Assembly (NCBI GenBank): GCA_022758935.1
Contig: JAEMQG010000085.1
Location: 1-6,704 of the forward strand
DNA length: 6,704 nucleotides
Reading direction: 5' to 3'
From: Candidatus Nitrosopumilus sp.
GTDB taxonomy: Archaea; Thermoproteota; Nitrososphaeria; Nitrososphaerales; Nitrosopumilaceae
Positions 5,093-6,704 of the stretch are shown one piece after another. A program made the position numbers and the translations under genes. Positions within the stretch are counted from its first letter, which is position 1. Each line of letters opens with the position of its first letter. The notes beneath the pieces are model-generated. The model saw only the letters and a program-made list of their open reading frames with translations, did not search any database and was not told where the DNA came from.

Positions 5093-6049
5093 TCACATAT
5101 TGAGTGATTTGTAGTAGGTACTAGATTTCCAACCACATTCATTAAGTTTGAATTTGTTTTCACATTTTAAACAAAAATATTCCGTCGAGATTTCCGGGAA
5201 GAATTCAGAGCAATTATTACAAATGTAATGATTATTCATTACTCTATAATCAACACCTAGTGCTTTTATCTCCCGGTGACAATTTGGACAGACATCATTC
5301 GAATATGAGTTTTCTTCAGTGATATTTCCACAATTATAATGCTCTATTAGTTTCCCCATTTTAAAATTGGAACTTTTACATGCGGGGCAATAAAACAGTT
5401 GAGTTATTTTAACAGATTGGCATTGATTACATGTGATTTCTTTTTTCTCACCAATATTGACAATTTTGTTTTCATTTTCTAGTTTTTTTAAATATGAAAC
5501 AACAAATTCATCCGAAGAACCAATCAATTGGCATATTAAATTAGCACTGATTTGTTTTGTGCTTTTTATTATAAAATCAACGTGATCCTGAATTTGTGTT
5601 TCAGCCTCATGTGTCGCTTGTCTAAATATTGTAATTTGTGTCGATTCTTTTTGGAAGAAGGTCTGTTCTTTTTCAAGTGTTTCAATAATTTGTTTAAGAT
5701 TATCAAATCTAATTGGTTTTTCTAAATATCCAAAAGCCCCAAGACGAATAAGATCTTTTATTCCCTCATCATCCTTTTCAGTTGCAGTTTCCAAGATCAC
5801 GCGAACGTTTGGTGTAATTTCAAGTATTTGGGAAAAAACGGATTGGGCGTCAATATCAGGTAAAGTATAGTCAAGTAAAACAATAGGCTGTTTCTTTTTA
5901 TGAACAAGTTCTTTAAAAATTTTAACGCCCGATTTACCTGTTGTACAAATATGAATTTGTGAGTAATCAAGTTGTTCTAAATAATGTTTCAAAAGATCTC
6001 CAGTTACAGCACTATCTTCAATTATCAGGACATCATCTTTTTGAACCAT
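5093..6049 (-). CDS. Response regulator: receiver domain, linker with possible winged helix, multiple zinc ribbons (TackOD1-like)
   Basis: A 318-residue cytoplasmic protein. Residues 5-125 are a receiver domain with acidic pocket E11-D12, phospho-acceptor D60 in VLLDYTLPD, switch residue T88 and conserved K111 in EKP. Residues about 150-205 look helical and possibly winged-helix (ISANLICQLIGSSDEFVVSYLKKL). The C-terminus carries paired cysteines: C207/C210 with C221/C224; H237/C240 with C254/C257; and C277/C280 with C293/C296, plus C305. The run HYNCG...CPNCHREIKALGVDY matches what I recall of the thaumarchaeal output domain TackOD1. The protein would take phosphate from a histidine kinase, none of which is in the window; the zinc-bound output partner is unknown. 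The ATG at 6049 has a TATA box 25-26 bases upstream. It converges on the glycosyltransferase with 44 bases between the stop codons. Confidence 0.88.
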   Translation of the reverse strand: MVQKDDVLIIEDSAVTGDLLKHYLEQLDYSQIHICTTGKSGVKIFKELVHKKKQPIVLLDYTLPDIDAQSVFSQILEITPNVRVILETATEKDDEGIKDLIRLGAFGYLEKPIRFDNLKQIIETLEKEQTFFQKESTQITIFRQATHEAETQIQDHVDFIIKSTKQISANLICQLIGSSDEFVVSYLKKLENENKIVNIGEKKEITCNQCQSVKITQLFYCPACKSSNFKMGKLIEHYNCGNITEENSYSNDVCPNCHREIKALGVDYRVMNNHYICNNCSEFFPEISTEYFCLKCENKFKLNECGWKSSTYYKSLNM

Positions 6050-6070
6050 GAATTCAGGTACAGAAGAGTC

Positions 6071-6078
6071 AATAAAAA
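6071..6078 (-). promoter_or_regulatory. TATA box of the response regulator, placed for a leaderless mRNA
   Basis: The minus strand reads TTTTTATT at 6078-6071, centred about 25-26 bases before the first base of the ATG at 6049. This is the archaeal TATA-to-start distance, so transcription should begin at or next to the start codon. No Shine-Dalgarno sequence is present, which agrees. Confidence 0.5.
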
Positions 6079-6170
6079 GTTCACGTTTTTTCCAATTTAT
6101 ACATAAATTTAAAATGCAAGTAATAATTACAACAGATCAATCTAAATTAAACTAGTTTTTAGAGAGATTG

Positions 6171-6704
6171 TTGTTTCATGTTCCTTCATTAATTATCGGA
6201 GCTGGAGTTACATCGATTGTGGCAATTATTGTATTTTTAGTTTTAAATGTAGCTAGTCATGAAGATGAACTTTTAATAGTGCCAACGCCAAATCAAGAAT
6301 CAGATCTTCCCAAAATTACAACTGACACGTTTATGAAAAACGGTTCACCCATTCTAGGAAATAGTAATGCACCAGTAACATTGATTGAATTTGGGGATTA
6401 TCAATGCTTTTATTGTAATAAATTTTTCCACAGTACAGAAGATTCAATTGTCAAAAACTATGTAGACTCGGGTAAAGTTAAGATAATTTTTAAAGACTAT
6501 ACAATAATAGGTCCAGATTCAATTACTGCGGCAAATGCCGCTCATTGCGCAAATGATCAAAAATCATTTTGGAAGTATCATGATACCTTGTATAATAATT
6601 GGGATGGTGAAAATACCGGATGGGCGTCATATGAACACTTACTGACATTTGCAGTAGATACGGGTCTAAATATTGACGAGTTCTCTAATTGTATTATCAC
6701 ATCG
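6171..6704 (+). CDS. Membrane-anchored DsbA-like thiol-disulfide oxidoreductase, cut by window edge
   Basis: An open frame runs to the window edge (178 codons from the TTG at 6171). It begins with a hydrophobic stretch (residues about 4-28, SLIIGAGVTSIVAIIVFLVL) that should act as a membrane anchor or signal sequence, then a linker. The thioredoxin-like domain starts at about 59: SPILGNSNAPVTLIEFGDYQ, then the redox motif C79-F-Y-C82, followed by the helical insertion AANAAHCANDQKSFWKYHDTLY typical of DsbA/thioredoxin_4 proteins. It should act outside the cytoplasmic membrane on protein disulfides. The cis-proline near the C-terminus is beyond the window. The start is uncertain: an in-frame stop at 6153-6155 leaves only TTG at 6168 or 6171 before the membrane segment, with AGAGAG just upstream and a TATA-like TAAATTA at 6143-6149. 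Confidence 0.85.
   Translation, partial: MFHVPSLIIGAGVTSIVAIIVFLVLNVASHEDELLIVPTPNQESDLPKITTDTFMKNGSPILGNSNAPVTLIEFGDYQCFYCNKFFHSTEDSIVKNYVDSGKVKIIFKDYTIIGPDSITAANAAHCANDQKSFWKYHDTLYNNWDGENTGWASYEHLLTFAVDTGLNIDEFSNCIITS

Overview
The window looks like a piece of an ammonia-oxidising archaeon of the Nitrososphaerota (Thaumarchaeota), probably from the low-GC Nitrosopumilus-like group. This is judged from gene content and base composition, not from a database match. Pointers are the AT-rich DNA, two TrmB-type regulators, a KaiC/RadA-type ATPase, an archaeal A24 prepilin peptidase, a response regulator ending in several zinc ribbons (a thaumarchaeal style of output domain), a membrane-anchored DsbA-like protein, and TATA boxes placed for leaderless transcripts.

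Layout. Positions 1-244 (minus) hold the first 81 codons of a KaiC-like ATPase that runs off the left edge. Positions 321-1172 (minus) hold a TrmB-family regulator, here TrmB-1. A 541-base AT-rich gap (1173-1713) follows. It has no convincing gene, but it carries several inverted repeats, a 10-base tandem duplication, a possible folded RNA (1383-1479) and a possible switching leader in front of the next gene. A prepilin peptidase (1714-2406, plus, TTG start) comes next, then a second TrmB regulator (2482-3453, plus, TrmB-2). TrmB-2 overlaps by four bases a family 2 membrane glycosyltransferase (3450-5048, plus). Facing these is a response regulator (5093-6049, minus). The right end (from about 6171, plus) is the start of a DsbA-like thiol-disulfide oxidoreductase cut by the window edge.

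How the parts may fit. The products mostly concern the cell surface: prepilin processing, processive polysaccharide synthesis and extracytoplasmic disulfide chemistry. They sit beside regulators: two paralogous TrmB proteins and a phospho-receiver protein. The tightest link is TrmB-2 with the glycosyltransferase, joined by an ATGA stop/start overlap and so very likely one transcript. TrmB-1 and TrmB-2 are full-length paralogs with almost the same recognition helix, and they flank the prepilin peptidase on either side. They may therefore read related operators and coordinate pilin processing with surface-polysaccharide synthesis. That is inference from arrangement, not something shown by the sequence alone.
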